A stretch of DNA of 64,000 nt from Streptomyces rapamycinicus NRRL 5491 (GCF_024298965.1 NZ_CP085193.1:496001-560000), one strand, 5' to 3'. Positions 29,590-38,778 are shown, counted from the stretch's first letter. The notes: a model not told the origin generated them from the sequence alone. Numbers and translations: made by a program.

Positions 29590-30651
29590 CTACCTGAGGT
29601 TCGCCCGCACCAGCAGATAGACGAGGAAGGGGCCGCCGATCGCGGCGGTGACCACGCCGACCGGGAGAGTGATCGGCAGCGCCGTACGCGCGACCAGGTC
29701 CGCACCGATCAGCAGCAACGCTCCCACCATGCCGGAGGCCGCCAACGGCGGTGTCGGGCACCTCGCCAGACGCATCGCCACCTGCGGCGCCACCAGCGCG
29801 ACGAACGGGACCGGGCCCGCGGCGCTCACCGCCACAGCGGCCAGCAGGACCGCGCACAACAACAGGACCGCCCGCACCATCGAGTACCGGACGCCCAGAC
29901 CGGCGGCGACCTCGTCGCCCAAGTGCATCGGCTTGAACTGGAACGCCACACAGGACACGACGGTCAGGAGGACGAGCGTGCACCACAGCGCCACCCGGAC
30001 CTCGCCCCACGAGCGGCCCTCCAGCGAGCCGACCAGCCACACCTGGGCCCGGGCCACGTCCTTGATGTCGGCCGTGGCCAGCAGCCATGTGGTGATCGCC
30101 TCCATCACGGCGCTCACCGAGATGCCGATGAGGATGAGCCGGAAGCCGTCGACACCGCGCCGCCACGCCAGGAAGTACACCAGCAGCCCGGTCCCGAGAC
30201 CGCCCGCGAGCGCCGCCGCGGACAGGCCCACGGCGCTGACGACCGCCGCGGCGGTCCCGCCCGACACCGTCACCAGGAACACCGCGACCGCGCCGGCGCC
30301 CCCGGTGATCCCCAGAATGTCCGGACTGGCCAGCGGATTGCGGGCGATGGACTGCGTCAGCGCCCCGGACACCCCCAGCGCGACCCCCACGATGAGCCCG
30401 GCCAGGGCACGCGGCATCCGCAAGTCGATGATCACGAACTCGTCGACCCGCTCGCCCCCGCCGAGGATCGTGGCGAGCACCCGGGACAGGCCGATGGGGA
30501 AGTCCCCGACGCCGATGGACAGGCAGAACACCAGGAAGGTGGCCGCGGCCAACAGCAGCGTGACGCTTACGAGCCAGGGCCGCCACACGAACGACACCTG
30601 GCCGAGCCGCACACCCGGTGCCACCGATCGCTTCACATCCGTCCCGCTCAT
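29590..30651 (-). CDS. cchD: Ferri-siderophore importer permease CchD
   Basis: A 353-residue FecCD/BtuC-type permease with about ten hydrophobic helices. Recognisable family stretches are [40 protein letters not shown] and [20 protein letters not shown], the last being close to the loop that contacts the ATPase. It should pair with CchC to form the transmembrane channel for ferri-coelichelin. The ATG at 30651 overlaps the cchC TGA as ATGA, so the two subunits are translationally coupled. The frame continues upstream for 80 codons inside cchC but those residues do not resemble a permease. Confidence 0.93.
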   Translation of the reverse strand: MSGTDVKRSVAPGVRLGQVSFVWRPWLVSVTLLLAAATFLVFCLSIGVGDFPIGLSRVLATILGGGERVDEFVIIDLRMPRALAGLIVGVALGVSGALTQSIARNPLASPDILGITGGAGAVAVFLVTVSGGTAAAVVSAVGLSAAALAGGLGTGLLVYFLAWRRGVDGFRLILIGISVSAVMEAITTWLLATADIKDVARAQVWLVGSLEGRSWGEVRVALWCTLVLLTVVSCVAFQFKPMHLGDEVAAGLGVRYSMVRAVLLLCAVLLAAVAVSAAGPVPFVALVAPQVAMRLARCPTPPLAASGMVGALLLIGADLVARTALPITLPVGVVTAAIGGPFLVYLLVRANLR

Positions 30652-31706
30652 GTGTTCTTGAACTTTCCGAGCCACACCAGGACCGCGAAGAACGGAGCAC
30701 CCAGGAGAGCCACGACAACACCCGCGTCCAACTCGCCCGGCCGCACCACCAAACGCCCCACGATGTCGCAGACCAGGAGGACGACGGCGCCGAGCAGCCC
30801 CGCGTACGGCACCAGCCAGCGGTAGTCCGGCCCGGTCAGATACCGGGCCACATGGGCCACCATGAGCCCGAGGAACGCGATGGGGCCGCACGCCGCCGTC
30901 GCGGCGCCCGCCAGCAGGGTGATGGCGACGATGCCGACGGTCCGGCTCAGCGCGATGTTCACGCCCAGCCCCCGCGCCACGTCGTCACCCAGGTTGAGCA
31001 GGTTGAGGGCGGGCAGCGTGGTCAGCGCCAGCACCAGCCCGACGGCGATGAACAGGGCGACCGGCCGGATGACGTCGAATCCGGCACCGGCCACGGAGCC
31101 CGCGTTCCAGAACCGCAGCACGTTCAGCGACGCCTGGTCCGACAGCGCGACCGCCGTGGTCATCGCCGCCAGGAACACCGTGATCCCCTGTCCGGCCAGG
31201 GCGAGCGTCAACGGGTTGCCGGCCCCCCGGCCGATGCTCGCCAGCCCGAACACCACCACACCGGCGACCGCCGCCCCCAGGAAGGCGAACCAGACATACT
31301 TGAACGGGTCGGTGAACCCGAACAGGGTGATCACCGACACCACGGCGAACGAGGCGCCGGCGTTCACCCCCAGCAGGCCCGTGTCGGCGATCGGATTACG
31401 CGTGTACCCCTGGATCAACGCCCCGCCGACTCCCAGGGCGATGCCCGCCACGATCGCGAGCACCGTCCGGGGCACCCGCACGGTCCGCACGATGAGCCTG
31501 ATCTCGGTGAGCCGCTGGTCGGAGTCCGGTGCCGCGAACAACCCGTGCCACACCTCACCGGGACTCAACGCGCGCGCACCGACGGCCAGCGACACCGCCC
31601 CCGCGATCACGAGGAGCGCCACGAGCGCGCCCATACCCACGACCCGTCGCCGTCGGGCCTCTGTTGTGCCCCTGGCCAGGGGACGTTCCATCGCAGTCGT
31701 GCCCAT
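30648..31706 (-). CDS. cchC: Ferri-siderophore importer permease CchC
   Basis: A 352-residue FecCD/BtuC-type permease. After a basic N-terminus ([20 protein letters not shown]) come about ten helices. Family landmarks include [40 protein letters not shown] and [20 protein letters not shown]. It forms a heterodimer with CchD. The start at 31706 lies 17 bases after the cchB stop, and the stop overlaps the cchD start, so cchB-cchC-cchD-cchE form one operon from the iron-controlled promoter before cchB. Confidence 0.93.
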   Translation of the reverse strand: MGTTAMERPLARGTTEARRRRVVGMGALVALLVIAGAVSLAVGARALSPGEVWHGLFAAPDSDQRLTEIRLIVRTVRVPRTVLAIVAGIALGVGGALIQGYTRNPIADTGLLGVNAGASFAVVSVITLFGFTDPFKYVWFAFLGAAVAGVVVFGLASIGRGAGNPLTLALAGQGITVFLAAMTTAVALSDQASLNVLRFWNAGSVAGAGFDVIRPVALFIAVGLVLALTTLPALNLLNLGDDVARGLGVNIALSRTVGIVAITLLAGAATAACGPIAFLGLMVAHVARYLTGPDYRWLVPYAGLLGAVVLLVCDIVGRLVVRPGELDAGVVVALLGAPFFAVLVWLGKFKNT

Positions 31707-31723
31707 GTCTCAGTACGTCATCC

Positions 31724-33079
31724 CTACCGGGCGGTGCAGCCGACGCCGTCGGCGGCCGACCGGGCCTCCCCGGACGCGGATATGACGCCCCGGTCGAGGA
31801 GCGAGTCCAGGATCTCGCCGACCCTGATCGCGGTGTTGGACAGCAGAGACGATGTGATGCCGTGCGTGTGCTCCGTGCCGCCCTGCAGATAGATGCCGCA
31901 GCGCAGCCCGGGGTCCGTCGCGATGCGGTAGTCGCGCTCGACGCGGAAACGGCCCTCGTCGTCCCTGAGGCAGCGGTCGGCGACTTCGCCGAGGAGACCC
32001 AGGGGGTCGGCGGGGCTGTAGCCGGTGGCGAAGACCACGACGTCCGCGTCCAGAAGCGTCTCCTCGCCGGTGACGAGGGACTTCACGGTGGCACGGACCT
32101 GCGTCGGCGTCTCCTTGACGTCGGCGAGCCGGGACACGTTGAGGAAGCGCAGCCGCTCGGTGCCGAGGACCTTCTCCTGGTACATCTGCCGGTAGAGGTC
32201 GTCGATCAGGTCGATGTCCACCACGGAGTAGTTGGTGTTGCCGTGGTAGTCCATGAGCCGGCGCTTCACGTCCTCGGGCGCGGCGAAGTACTCGTCGACC
32301 GCGCCGGGGTCGAAGATCCGGTTGGCGAAGCCGCTGTCGTCGGCGGGGCTGTAGCCGTAGCGGGAGAAGACCGCGCAGACCTCGGCCCCGGGGAAACGGC
32401 GGTGCAAGTAGGCGACGTTCTCGGCGGCGCTCTGCCCGGCGCCGACGACGACGAACCGGGAGGGCGAGGTGCCCTCCAGTTCGTCGGCCTTCGCCAGCAG
32501 TTCGGATGTGTGCCACACGCGGTGGCCACGCTCCACGCCATCGGGCATCAGGGGACGCAGCCCGGTGCCGATGACGAGGTTGCGCGCCCGGTGGACCGCG
32601 AGCCCCTCTCCCGACCGGACCGTCACCTCCAAGTACTCCACGGCTCCGTCGCGGCCGACAGGCACGATGCCGACGACCTCGTGACCGTAGGAGACCATGT
32701 CGTCGACCTTGGCCGCGGCCCACTCGAAATAGTCGTGGAACTCCACCCGCAGCGGGAAGAGGTTCTTGTGGTTGATGAAGTCGATCAGCCGCCCCTTGCT
32801 CTTCAGATAGCAGAGGAAGCTGAACTCACTGGCCGGGTTCCGCAGCGTCACCAGGTCCTTGAGGAAGGACACCTGCATGGTGGCGTCGTCGATCAGCATT
32901 CCTCGGTGCCAGCCGAAGCGTGGCTGCTGCTCGAAGAATTGGGCGGAGATCGCCTCACGCCCGCCGACGCGTGCGTTGTGCTCGCTGAGTGCGATCGCCA
33001 TGGCCACATTGGACGGTCCGAAGCCGATGCCAATGAGGTCGTGGACCAGTAATGCGTCACCAGGAAGAACCTGTGACAT
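31724..33079 (-). CDS. cchB: L-ornithine N5-monooxygenase CchB
   Basis: A 451-residue flavin- and NADPH-dependent N-hydroxylase of the SidA/PvdA/IucD family. The FAD motif IGIGFGPSNVAMAIAL is near the N-terminus (residues about 16-31), the substrate/FAD region reads MQVSFLKDLVTLRNPASEFS, the NADPH-binding motif is VVGAGQSAAENVAYLHRRFP, and the C-terminal ATGYSPADPLGLL is the family ATGY motif. It hydroxylates the side-chain nitrogen of ornithine, giving the hydroxamate precursor used by CchA and CchH. The start follows GGGAG at good spacing. An iron box lies 84 bases upstream at 33163-33181. Confidence 0.95.
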   Translation of the reverse strand: MSQVLPGDALLVHDLIGIGFGPSNVAMAIALSEHNARVGGREAISAQFFEQQPRFGWHRGMLIDDATMQVSFLKDLVTLRNPASEFSFLCYLKSKGRLIDFINHKNLFPLRVEFHDYFEWAAAKVDDMVSYGHEVVGIVPVGRDGAVEYLEVTVRSGEGLAVHRARNLVIGTGLRPLMPDGVERGHRVWHTSELLAKADELEGTSPSRFVVVGAGQSAAENVAYLHRRFPGAEVCAVFSRYGYSPADDSGFANRIFDPGAVDEYFAAPEDVKRRLMDYHGNTNYSVVDIDLIDDLYRQMYQEKVLGTERLRFLNVSRLADVKETPTQVRATVKSLVTGEETLLDADVVVFATGYSPADPLGLLGEVADRCLRDDEGRFRVERDYRIATDPGLRCGIYLQGGTEHTHGITSSLLSNTAIRVGEILDSLLDRGVISASGEARSAADGVGCTAR

Positions 33080-33162
33080 GTCACTCCCATCGTGCGGGGC
33101 AATCGCCTGTCAGGCGTGGGGAAGCTGCGGTGGCCACGCCGGCGGAACGGCATGGCGGCAAC

Positions 33163-33181
33163 TTAGGTGAGCCTAAGCTAA
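33163..33181. promoter_or_regulatory. Iron box before cchB
   Basis: On the minus strand the site reads TTAGCTTAGGCTCACCTAA, one mismatch from the consensus TTAGGTTAGGCTCACCTAA. It stands 84 bases upstream of cchB and should control cchBCDE. Confidence 0.88.
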
Positions 33182-33257
33182 ACCCACGCGACTGTCGATA
33201 GTGCCGCCCGAGCGCCCGCACTCCCCAACTGAGAGATCAGATTGGCCCGTTGCAAGC

Positions 33258-33276
33258 TAAGGTAAGCCTTGCTTTA
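33258..33276. promoter_or_regulatory. Iron box before cchA
   Basis: TAAGGTAAGCCTTGCTTTA is a weaker iron-box match, 40 bases upstream of cchA and about 77 bases from the cchB box in the same divergent region. It probably gives cchA its own iron control. Confidence 0.65.
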
Positions 33277-33315
33277 CTTGCTGCTCGGTCATCCCCTGCT
33301 TCAAGGAGGAACCCC

Positions 33316-34263
33316 ATGCGGGTCGTCATGTTCGGCTACCAGACCTGGGGGCACCGCACCCTGCAAGCCCTCCTGGACTCCGAACACGACGTGGTACTGG
33401 TCGTGACGCACCCCAAGAGCGAGCACGCGTACGAGAAGATCTGGAGTGACTCCGTCGCCGAGCTGGCCGAGGAGCACGGCGTCCCGGTGCTGCTCCGCAA
33501 CCGCCCTGACGACGACGAGCTGTTCGAGCGCCTCAAGGAGGTCGACCCGGACATCATCGTGGCGAACAACTGGCGGACGTGGATCCCTCCGCGCATCTTC
33601 GGCCTGCCGCGCCACGGCACGCTGAACGTCCACGACGCGCTGCTGCCGAAGTACGCCGGATTCTCCCCGCTGATCTGGGCCCTGATCAACGGCGAGCCCG
33701 AAGTGGGCGTCACCGCGCACATGATGAACGACGAACTCGACGCCGGCGACATCGTCCGGCAGGAGGCGGTTCCGGTCGGACCGACGGACACCGCCACCGA
33801 CCTCTTCCACAAGACCGTGGACCTCATCGCCCCGGTCACCATCGGCGCACTCGGCCTCATCGCCGCCGGGCAGACGGAGTTCACCAAGCAGGACCGGTCC
33901 CAGGCCAGCTTCTTCCACAAGCGGTCCATCGAGGACAGCCGCATCGACTGGACCTGGCCGGCGAAGGACCTCGAACGCCTGGTCCGCGCCCAGTCCGAGC
34001 CATACCCCAGCACCTACACCTTCCACAAGGGCAAGCGCCTCGAAATCCTGGCAGCGGTCGTGTCCCAGGGCCGGTACGGCGGCACTCCCGGCCGCATCTT
34101 CTACCGCGAGGGCGACGGCGTGGCGATCGTCGCCGGAGCCGACGCCCGCACCGGCCGCAATCACGGTCTGGCCATCACGCGCGTTCGGACCGAGGACGGC
34201 CGCGAGCTGGGCGCCACGGAGTACTTCACCTCCATGGGCGGCTATCTGACCAGCCGCCCCTGA
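33316..34263 (+). CDS. cchA: Methionyl-tRNA-formyltransferase-like hydroxyornithine formyltransferase CchA
   Basis: A 315-residue formyltransferase of the Fmt/PurN family. Catalytic elements are visible: VANNWRTWIPPRIFG, the HxLLPxYxG-like segment NVHDALLPKYAGFSPLIWAL, and MMNDELDAGDIVRQE with the catalytic Asp. A C-terminal OB-like domain follows (about residues 210-310). In coelichelin biosynthesis it transfers formyl from 10-formyl-tetrahydrofolate to N5-hydroxyornithine made by CchB, giving the building block for module 1 of CchH. The start at 33316 has AAGGAGG eight bases upstream; the longer frame from 33250 would run through the iron box. It is divergent from cchB and ends the cluster. 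Confidence 0.94.
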   Translation: MRVVMFGYQTWGHRTLQALLDSEHDVVLVVTHPKSEHAYEKIWSDSVAELAEEHGVPVLLRNRPDDDELFERLKEVDPDIIVANNWRTWIPPRIFGLPRHGTLNVHDALLPKYAGFSPLIWALINGEPEVGVTAHMMNDELDAGDIVRQEAVPVGPTDTATDLFHKTVDLIAPVTIGALGLIAAGQTEFTKQDRSQASFFHKRSIEDSRIDWTWPAKDLERLVRAQSEPYPSTYTFHKGKRLEILAAVVSQGRYGGTPGRIFYREGDGVAIVAGADARTGRNHGLAITRVRTEDGRELGATEYFTSMGGYLTSRP

Positions 34264-34345
34264 CGTGTCAGCCCACCGCGGTCCCGTCGTTGCCCTTCGC
34301 GAGCTCGCATCGTCCGTACCGGCGGCCGTTCACAGAAGGAGAGGG

Positions 34346-34450
34346 GCGGACGACGAACTGCTGGCTCCGTTGAGCCCGGCTGAACGCGACCAACTGGCCT
34401 CCCTGCTCCGCCGGGTCCACGCACACCTCGATCAGGCCCAGCACCTCGGC
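34346..34450 (+). pseudogene. MarR-family regulator C-terminal fragment
   Basis: A short open stretch reads DDELLAPLSPAERDQLASLL then RRVHAHLD, which is the usual C-terminal dimerisation helix of MarR regulators. No winged helix precedes it; upstream lies the end of cchA. It is a relic without its DNA-binding part. Confidence 0.5.
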
Positions 34451-34523
34451 GCCACCGGCGTAGTCCACCGGCGGCCATCCGAAGAAAGCCGTATCGGCTG
34501 ACCAGCCGGCCCGGGTGGGCGAC

Positions 34524-34751
34524 TCAGATGGTTCGGCAGAGGCGGGCCGCGTCCAGCATCGCGGCATGGACATTTCCGCTCGCCACCGCGAAACCGTTCT
34601 CCGCCAAGGAGTTGGCATAGCCAGATGCCGTGAGCGAGCCGAGGTCGGGTGAGAGGGTGCGCTCGGGTGCGACGACCTCGACGGTGGCTCCTCCGCGGAC
34701 GAGGGCCCCCGCCGCGTCGAGTGCCTGGTTTCCGCCGTGGTCGTCGGTGGC
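34524..34751 (-). pseudogene. Dienoyl-CoA reductase-like flavoprotein fragment
   Basis: The minus frame reads DDHGGNQALDAAGALVRGGA then VEVVAPERTLSPDLGSL, resembling the NAD(P)H-binding part of the 2,4-dienoyl-CoA reductase / NADH:flavin oxidoreductase family, where YDDHGG-x-x-G and TPERTLAPD are typical. Everything before and after is missing. A relic of about 75 codons. Confidence 0.5.
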
Positions 34752-34767
34752 TCCGCGCCTCCGTGGA

Positions 34768-34908
34768 TTATCGGAGCACCAGAGCCCCGAGAACGACTTC
34801 CTGCCGCCCCGGTGCCACGTACACGGCCCCCAGCTCACCGCTCACCTCAAGCGGCCCGAGCACCCTGAAAGGAGCCGCCGCCACACCGCGGCCGTCGTAA
34901 CCTGCCAT
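34768..34908 (-). pseudogene. SARP/AfsR-family regulator N-terminal fragment
   Basis: From the ATG at 34908 the frame reads MAGYDGRGVAAAPFRVLGPL then EVSGELGAVYVAPGRQEVVL, the start of a SARP-type OmpR winged-helix activator (FRVLGPLEV is diagnostic). It stops at 34768 after about 46 codons, before the recognition helix and the BTAD domain, and abuts the dienoyl-CoA reductase-like fragment. Confidence 0.55.
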
Positions 34909-35286
34909 GCACATCATGTTTCTTTGGTACGGCCAGGCCTGGTCTGGCTCGCGCAATTGGGCAGTGCCATCCATGCTGACCTGACTCGTCGGTCACAGCC
35001 GTGGGCTGACGCCTCGCCAGCTTTGCCGCGGTCGAGGGCGCGTTGAACCAGCCGAGCGCGTCGAGCAGGCCCAGGCCGATCGCGGCGGCCGCGGGTCAGG
35101 GCAGTACTCGAGGTGCCCGGCCGGGGGCGGATGAAGACGCGGTCGCCGGCCAGCAGTTGCCAGCCGAGCCTCGCGCCGTCCGCCCCACCAGGTCGCCTGG
35201 TTACGCAGTTGAGAGGCAGGACCCAAATCGGCCGGGACCACGAACCTACCCAGGACGGAAATGCTCAGGAAGAAGCCGTTAAGCGT
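34909..35286. other. Decayed region, no intact gene
   Basis: 378 bases with only short frames. On the minus strand near 35000-35090 one frame reads AIGLGLLDALGWFNAPSTAA, which could be part of a regulator or TPR protein but is too short to name. Treated as part of the patch of truncated genes after cchA. Confidence 0.35.
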
Positions 35287-35718
35287 CTACGGAGTCCGCC
35301 GCAGGGAGGTCATGTCGGGGAGGCTGCTGGCGATCGCTTCGGCGAGCGCGGCGGGCTGGGACAAGAAGGGCGAGTGGGAGGAGTCGAGTTCGGTAACGGC
35401 GGTCGGTGAAGCCGACACGGCGTCGATCTCCTTGATGAAGCGGTGTGGCAGCGCCAGGGGGATGGCGTTGTCCCGGGTACAGGTCACGTACGAGTGCGGG
35501 ATGCGGCCGTAGCGCTGCGCGGTGATGGTCAGTTCCTCACCGGGAATCCCCACCGGACCATCCGGACTGAGCAGGGCGATCGCGGCATCCGCTGTGCGGT
35601 CGTCGACGTCGTTGTACCCCTTCGAGGTTATGGCGCCGTCGAGCTCTCCCACGCTCGCCTGAATGTCAGCGCCCCTCATCGCCACAGACTGCGCGCCGTG
35701 CGATGAGGGGGCTTGCAC
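35287..35718 (-). pseudogene. Alpha/beta hydrolase, C-terminal fragment
   Basis: The frame encodes the C-terminal third of an esterase-like alpha/beta hydrolase: YGRIPHSYVTCTRDNAIPLA (with the acid residue in TCTRDNAI), RFIKEIDAVSASP and TELDSSHSPFLSQPAALAEA, where SSHSPFLS carries the catalytic His. The nucleophile elbow G-x-S-x-G and N-terminal strands are absent; the first 20 codons look unrelated. Residual expression cannot be excluded but it cannot be an active hydrolase. Confidence 0.7.
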
Positions 35719-35726
35719 TGCCGCCG

Positions 35727-36104
35727 TCAGCTGTCCTGGCCGCCGGCGGGGATGAAGTTGGCGTACTCCTCAATCCGCTTGATCTGTCCGGCATCGTCGA
35801 AGCCGAAGTAGACGGCGGCGTGGACCTCGCCGCGCATGCCGCTTGTGGTGGCGACGTGGACCACGTGCTGTTGAAGGACTTCGCCCGGCTGGGAGAGTTG
35901 ACGCAGGACGTTGTAGCGCATCGATTCGATGGATTCGATCTGCCCTTCCATCCCGGCGATGTTCTCCTCGATGGACTGCTCGCCCTTGCCGTCGTTGTGC
36001 CAGACGGTGGTTGTCTCGGCGCACAGGGCCCGGGCGGCTTCCCAGTCGCGGTTTTCCAGTGCGCGGAGGTAGGTGACGGCCCTGTCCTTCAGGTCCTTGC
36101 TCAT
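35727..36104 (-). CDS. SnoaL-like NTF2-fold protein
   Basis: A 125-residue protein with the SnoaL / NTF2-like cone fold pattern: an N-terminal helix (KDRAVTYLRALENRDWEAAR), then LCAETTTVWHNDGKGEQSIE and the strand-rich end VHAAVYFGFDDAGQIKRIEE. Such proteins are small isomerases, cyclases or ligand-binding domains; the activity cannot be assigned. The start follows AGGAAG. It lies 51 bases downstream of the DUF1684 gene on the same strand, so they may be co-transcribed. Confidence 0.8.
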   Translation of the reverse strand: MSKDLKDRAVTYLRALENRDWEAARALCAETTTVWHNDGKGEQSIEENIAGMEGQIESIESMRYNVLRQLSQPGEVLQQHVVHVATTSGMRGEVHAAVYFGFDDAGQIKRIEEYANFIPAGGQDS

Positions 36105-36155
36105 GTAGGTCTTCCTTCGTTACACGTTGATGGGTTCCGGCAGGGGTGGGGCGTA

Positions 36156-36959
36156 TCAGCTCTGGGCGGTCGCGTCGGTCAGGGCGCGCTCGCCGACCTC
36201 GATGCGCATCGGCAGGTGGTTGCCGGGCGGCGAGAGCGGACAGACGAACACGTCCGGGTTCAGGTGGTGGTGCGAGAGCGTGGCCTTGTTGAAGTCGACC
36301 GTCACGGTGCTGCCGGGCTCCAGCAGCGGCAGCACCAGCCAGCGGCCGATCGCCGGCGTCGATTCGCCGTTGGTCTCGTCGGTGAAGATCACCAGGCGCT
36401 GGCCGGGGAAGTCCTGGAGGACGGCCAGGACGAATTCGATGCCGCCGATGGTCACGGCCAGGTCGACGGGGGCCAGGATGGCTTCGGTGCTGCGTGGGCT
36501 GGTCAGCCGCGGCACCTCGATGCGGCGCCCTTCGGGAGCTGCTCGGTACTGGCCTTCGAAGACCCAGGCGGGGTTGTAGGGGAAGGTGTCGATGCCTGTG
36601 AGTCCGGTGCGCTCGAGGCGGCCTTGATCCATGACGACCAGGCCGTAGGAGCCGTCCGCGCCGCCGGCGAAGCCGATCCGGTTGTCAGGGAATTCCAGGG
36701 AGCTGCCGGAGGGGACGGGACTCGTTCCGTCGACCAGGCTGCCCGCCACCTGCACGCCGTCGATGGCCTTGGCCGTCACGGTCAGGTCTCCCGCTTCGGT
36801 GGTGCGCCATTCACCGGGGATGCCAGGAAGCGTATGAGGGCACGAGTCGGTGATCTTGGCGTTGGCGACGACCTTGGCCTTGCCGTTCGCTCCGGCGATC
36901 TCTTCCCACCGGTCCTGGCGCCAGGCTTCGTAGTCGACTGGGATCTGTGGTGCGGTCAT
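36156..36959 (-). CDS. DUF1684 family protein
   Basis: A 267-residue protein of the DUF1684 family, whose function is not established. Typical features are the N-terminal YEAWRQDRWEEIAG, the central RIEVPRLTSPRS and the C-terminal DFNKATLSHHHLNPDVFVCP then LSPPGNHLPMRIEVGE, where DFN-x-A and CPxPPxxNxLPxxIxAGE are conserved. In related proteins the central segment is RxxDxxS. No signal peptide. The start at 36959 has AAAGGGAG upstream, and the reading frame extension to 37331 is not supported. It sits 172 bases from the methyltransferase start-distal end and upstream of the SnoaL-like gene. Confidence 0.85.
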   Translation of the reverse strand: MTAPQIPVDYEAWRQDRWEEIAGANGKAKVVANAKITDSCPHTLPGIPGEWRTTEAGDLTVTAKAIDGVQVAGSLVDGTSPVPSGSSLEFPDNRIGFAGGADGSYGLVVMDQGRLERTGLTGIDTFPYNPAWVFEGQYRAAPEGRRIEVPRLTSPRSTEAILAPVDLAVTIGGIEFVLAVLQDFPGQRLVIFTDETNGESTPAIGRWLVLPLLEPGSTVTVDFNKATLSHHHLNPDVFVCPLSPPGNHLPMRIEVGERALTDATAQS

Positions 36960-37131
36960 GAATGCTCCCTTTCCTCTCCGCCCGCGCTGTGGGGTCGCGG
37001 CGATAGCGCTGCGCGGGCGTGGTTGCTCAGCCCAACGAAGCGCTTGGCACTGCGCGGGCGGTGGTTGCGTATGAGGCAAGCAATTCGGTGCTGAGGCGGC
37101 CCGGGCAGGCAACCCTGTGTTGCGCCTGGCA

Positions 37132-38025
37132 TCAGGCGCGGCGGGCGGCCCAGACGGTGCGCTCGGTGCGTACGGCGAGATCCTCGCGGCGCAGGAGGCT
37201 GTTCGGGCTGTCGGTGTCCAGGAGGTCGTCGAGAGCGGTGAGGTCCTCGGGGCTGAGAGCGGGGGCGGCGACGCCGCGGATGCGCTGCAAGCTGCCGTAG
37301 GCGTAGCGGCCGATCGCCTCGCTGCGCTCACCTTCGATGTTGACGGTGATGGTGCGCTCGTCCTCGACGGTGAAGCCGGCGGCTGTCAGCATCGGGCCCC
37401 AGTCCGCGCCGCGGTGCGGAACGTGCTCGGCGTGGAAGCTGTCGGTCGCGGCATGGGCGCGCTCTTCGAGGCCCGGCCGGTTCTCCGGGGCGCCGGCAGG
37501 CAGGAAGCGGGGGAAGCCCGCGAGCTCTACGACGGCGAACAGGCCCCCGGGGGCAAGCAGTTCGCGGACACTCCGTAGGGCGCGGTCAGGTTCGGCCATG
37601 TGATGCATCGAGGCCGAGGCCCACACCAGATCCGGCCTGCCGAGATCGGGCCAGCGGTTGCTGTCGAGGTCGGCCTGCACGGTCCGTACGCACGCCTCGA
37701 CACCACGGGCGCATGCCTTCTCGCGCAGGAACTGGAGGTGCCCGGCCGAGGCGTCGACAGCGGTGACGTGCGCGTCGGGGAAGCGTTCGAGGAGCGCGAA
37801 GGTGCCCGCGCCGGTGCCGCAGCCCAGGTCCACGATCTGGCGCGGCTCACTCTTCAGTGGCAGCCAGGCGGTGATGGACGCTATGTGCTCGGCGAGCACC
37901 TCGGCGTCCAGATCGAGGATCTCCGCCTGCCCGCCATCGCTGTGCTCTTGGTGGCCGCTATGGCTGTGGTCGGGGTGGTGACCGCCTTTGCCATGGTGGG
38001 GGGTGTGCTGGTGCGTTTGGGTCAT
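37132..38025 (-). CDS. Class I SAM-dependent methyltransferase with His-rich N-terminus
   Basis: A 297-residue methyltransferase. The Rossmann motif I is QIVDLGCGTGAGTFALLERF (SAM-binding GCGTG), motif II acid is in AHVTAVDASAGHLQFL, and DLVWASASMHHMAEPDRALR is motif III/IV of methyltransferase_25 types. Ahead of it, residues about 4-32 (HQHTPHHGKGGHHPDHSHSG and on) hold ten or more histidines and could bind metal such as Ni, Zn or Cu. The start at 38025 is the first Met before this tail. The substrate is unknown; the nearby CPYC flavoprotein and exporter suggest a thiol or other reactive small molecule, by inference. Confidence 0.85.
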   Translation of the reverse strand: MTQTHQHTPHHGKGGHHPDHSHSGHQEHSDGGQAEILDLDAEVLAEHIASITAWLPLKSEPRQIVDLGCGTGAGTFALLERFPDAHVTAVDASAGHLQFLREKACARGVEACVRTVQADLDSNRWPDLGRPDLVWASASMHHMAEPDRALRSVRELLAPGGLFAVVELAGFPRFLPAGAPENRPGLEERAHAATDSFHAEHVPHRGADWGPMLTAAGFTVEDERTITVNIEGERSEAIGRYAYGSLQRIRGVAAPALSPEDLTALDDLLDTDSPNSLLRREDLAVRTERTVWAARRA

Positions 38026-38154
38026 GGCAACACCGTAAGCCCGCCATGCGCCTGTCGCATAACCTCTTGCGGAATACGCAAGAAGGTGGCTTGGAGTGCT
38101 GCCCGGCACGCAAGATCGCCCGCCGCGCCGGGGGTTCCGGCCGACCGTAGCCCG

Positions 38155-38778
38155 CTATTCACAAGGCCCCTGGGCACCTCCGCAGTCGGCTTCGGAGCCG
38201 TCAGCACCGGCGCCCTTCTGGTGGCCGCGGCGGGCATCGCGGTCGAAGATGCCCATGATCTCGCACGGTCCGCCATCGGCGCCGATGGCATGCGGCATCA
38301 TGGTGGGGAACTCTGCGGCCTGATTGGTCTCGATGCGAAAGCGCCGGTGGCCGAGCATGAGGATGGCGGTGCCGGACAGCACCACCAGCCATTCACGGCC
38401 GGGGTGGGCGCGCATGCGGGCCGGGTTGTCGGGCGGAGGGTCGGTCATCCGCTGACGCATCACGCTCATTCCAGGGTCGCCCTTTATGGGCCAGCGCATC
38501 AGGCCGTGGGTGCCGTCGATCATCGGGCTGATGACGACGTCGTCGGCGGCGTTCTCCACGAGCTGGTCCAAGGTGGTATCCAGGGCGCGGGCAAGGGTGA
38601 CCAGCTGATCCAGGGCGAGGCGGCGCTGACCGTTCTCGATGCGGCTCAGTGAGGACTGGCTGAGGTTGGCGCGGGTGGCCAGCTCCTCCAGTGACCAGCC
38701 CTGCGCGACGCGCAGCGCGCGGATCCGTTTGCGTACGAGGCTGTCCAGCCGCCCATCTTCTTGCGTCATAAGCAACAT
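38155..38778 (-). CDS. XRE-family regulator with cupin domain
   Basis: A 207-residue regulator. The helix-turn-helix is SLEELATRANLSQSSLSRIE then NGQRRLALDQL (about residues 28-58), and the C-terminal cupin sensor is HPGREWLVVLSGTAILMLGH followed by HRRFRIETNQAAEFPTM. This architecture is common in regulators that sense small molecules through the cupin. It is divergent from the CPYC flavoprotein gene with 82 bases between starts, so it probably controls that gene and itself. Starts at 38778 (MLLMTQ) and 38769 (MTQEDG) are both possible. Confidence 0.87.
   Translation of the reverse strand: MLLMTQEDGRLDSLVRKRIRALRVAQGWSLEELATRANLSQSSLSRIENGQRRLALDQLVTLARALDTTLDQLVENAADDVVISPMIDGTHGLMRWPIKGDPGMSVMRQRMTDPPPDNPARMRAHPGREWLVVLSGTAILMLGHRRFRIETNQAAEFPTMMPHAIGADGGPCEIMGIFDRDARRGHQKGAGADGSEADCGGAQGPCE

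Noticed and set aside
30652..30891. 80-residue N-terminal extension of cchD
   Set aside because: It lies inside cchC, shows no permease-like sequence, and an ATGA-coupled start at 30651 is available.
35703..37094. A 463-codon plus frame over the SnoaL and DUF1684 genes
   Set aside because: Antisense shadow; the minus-strand genes carry family motifs and ribosome sites.
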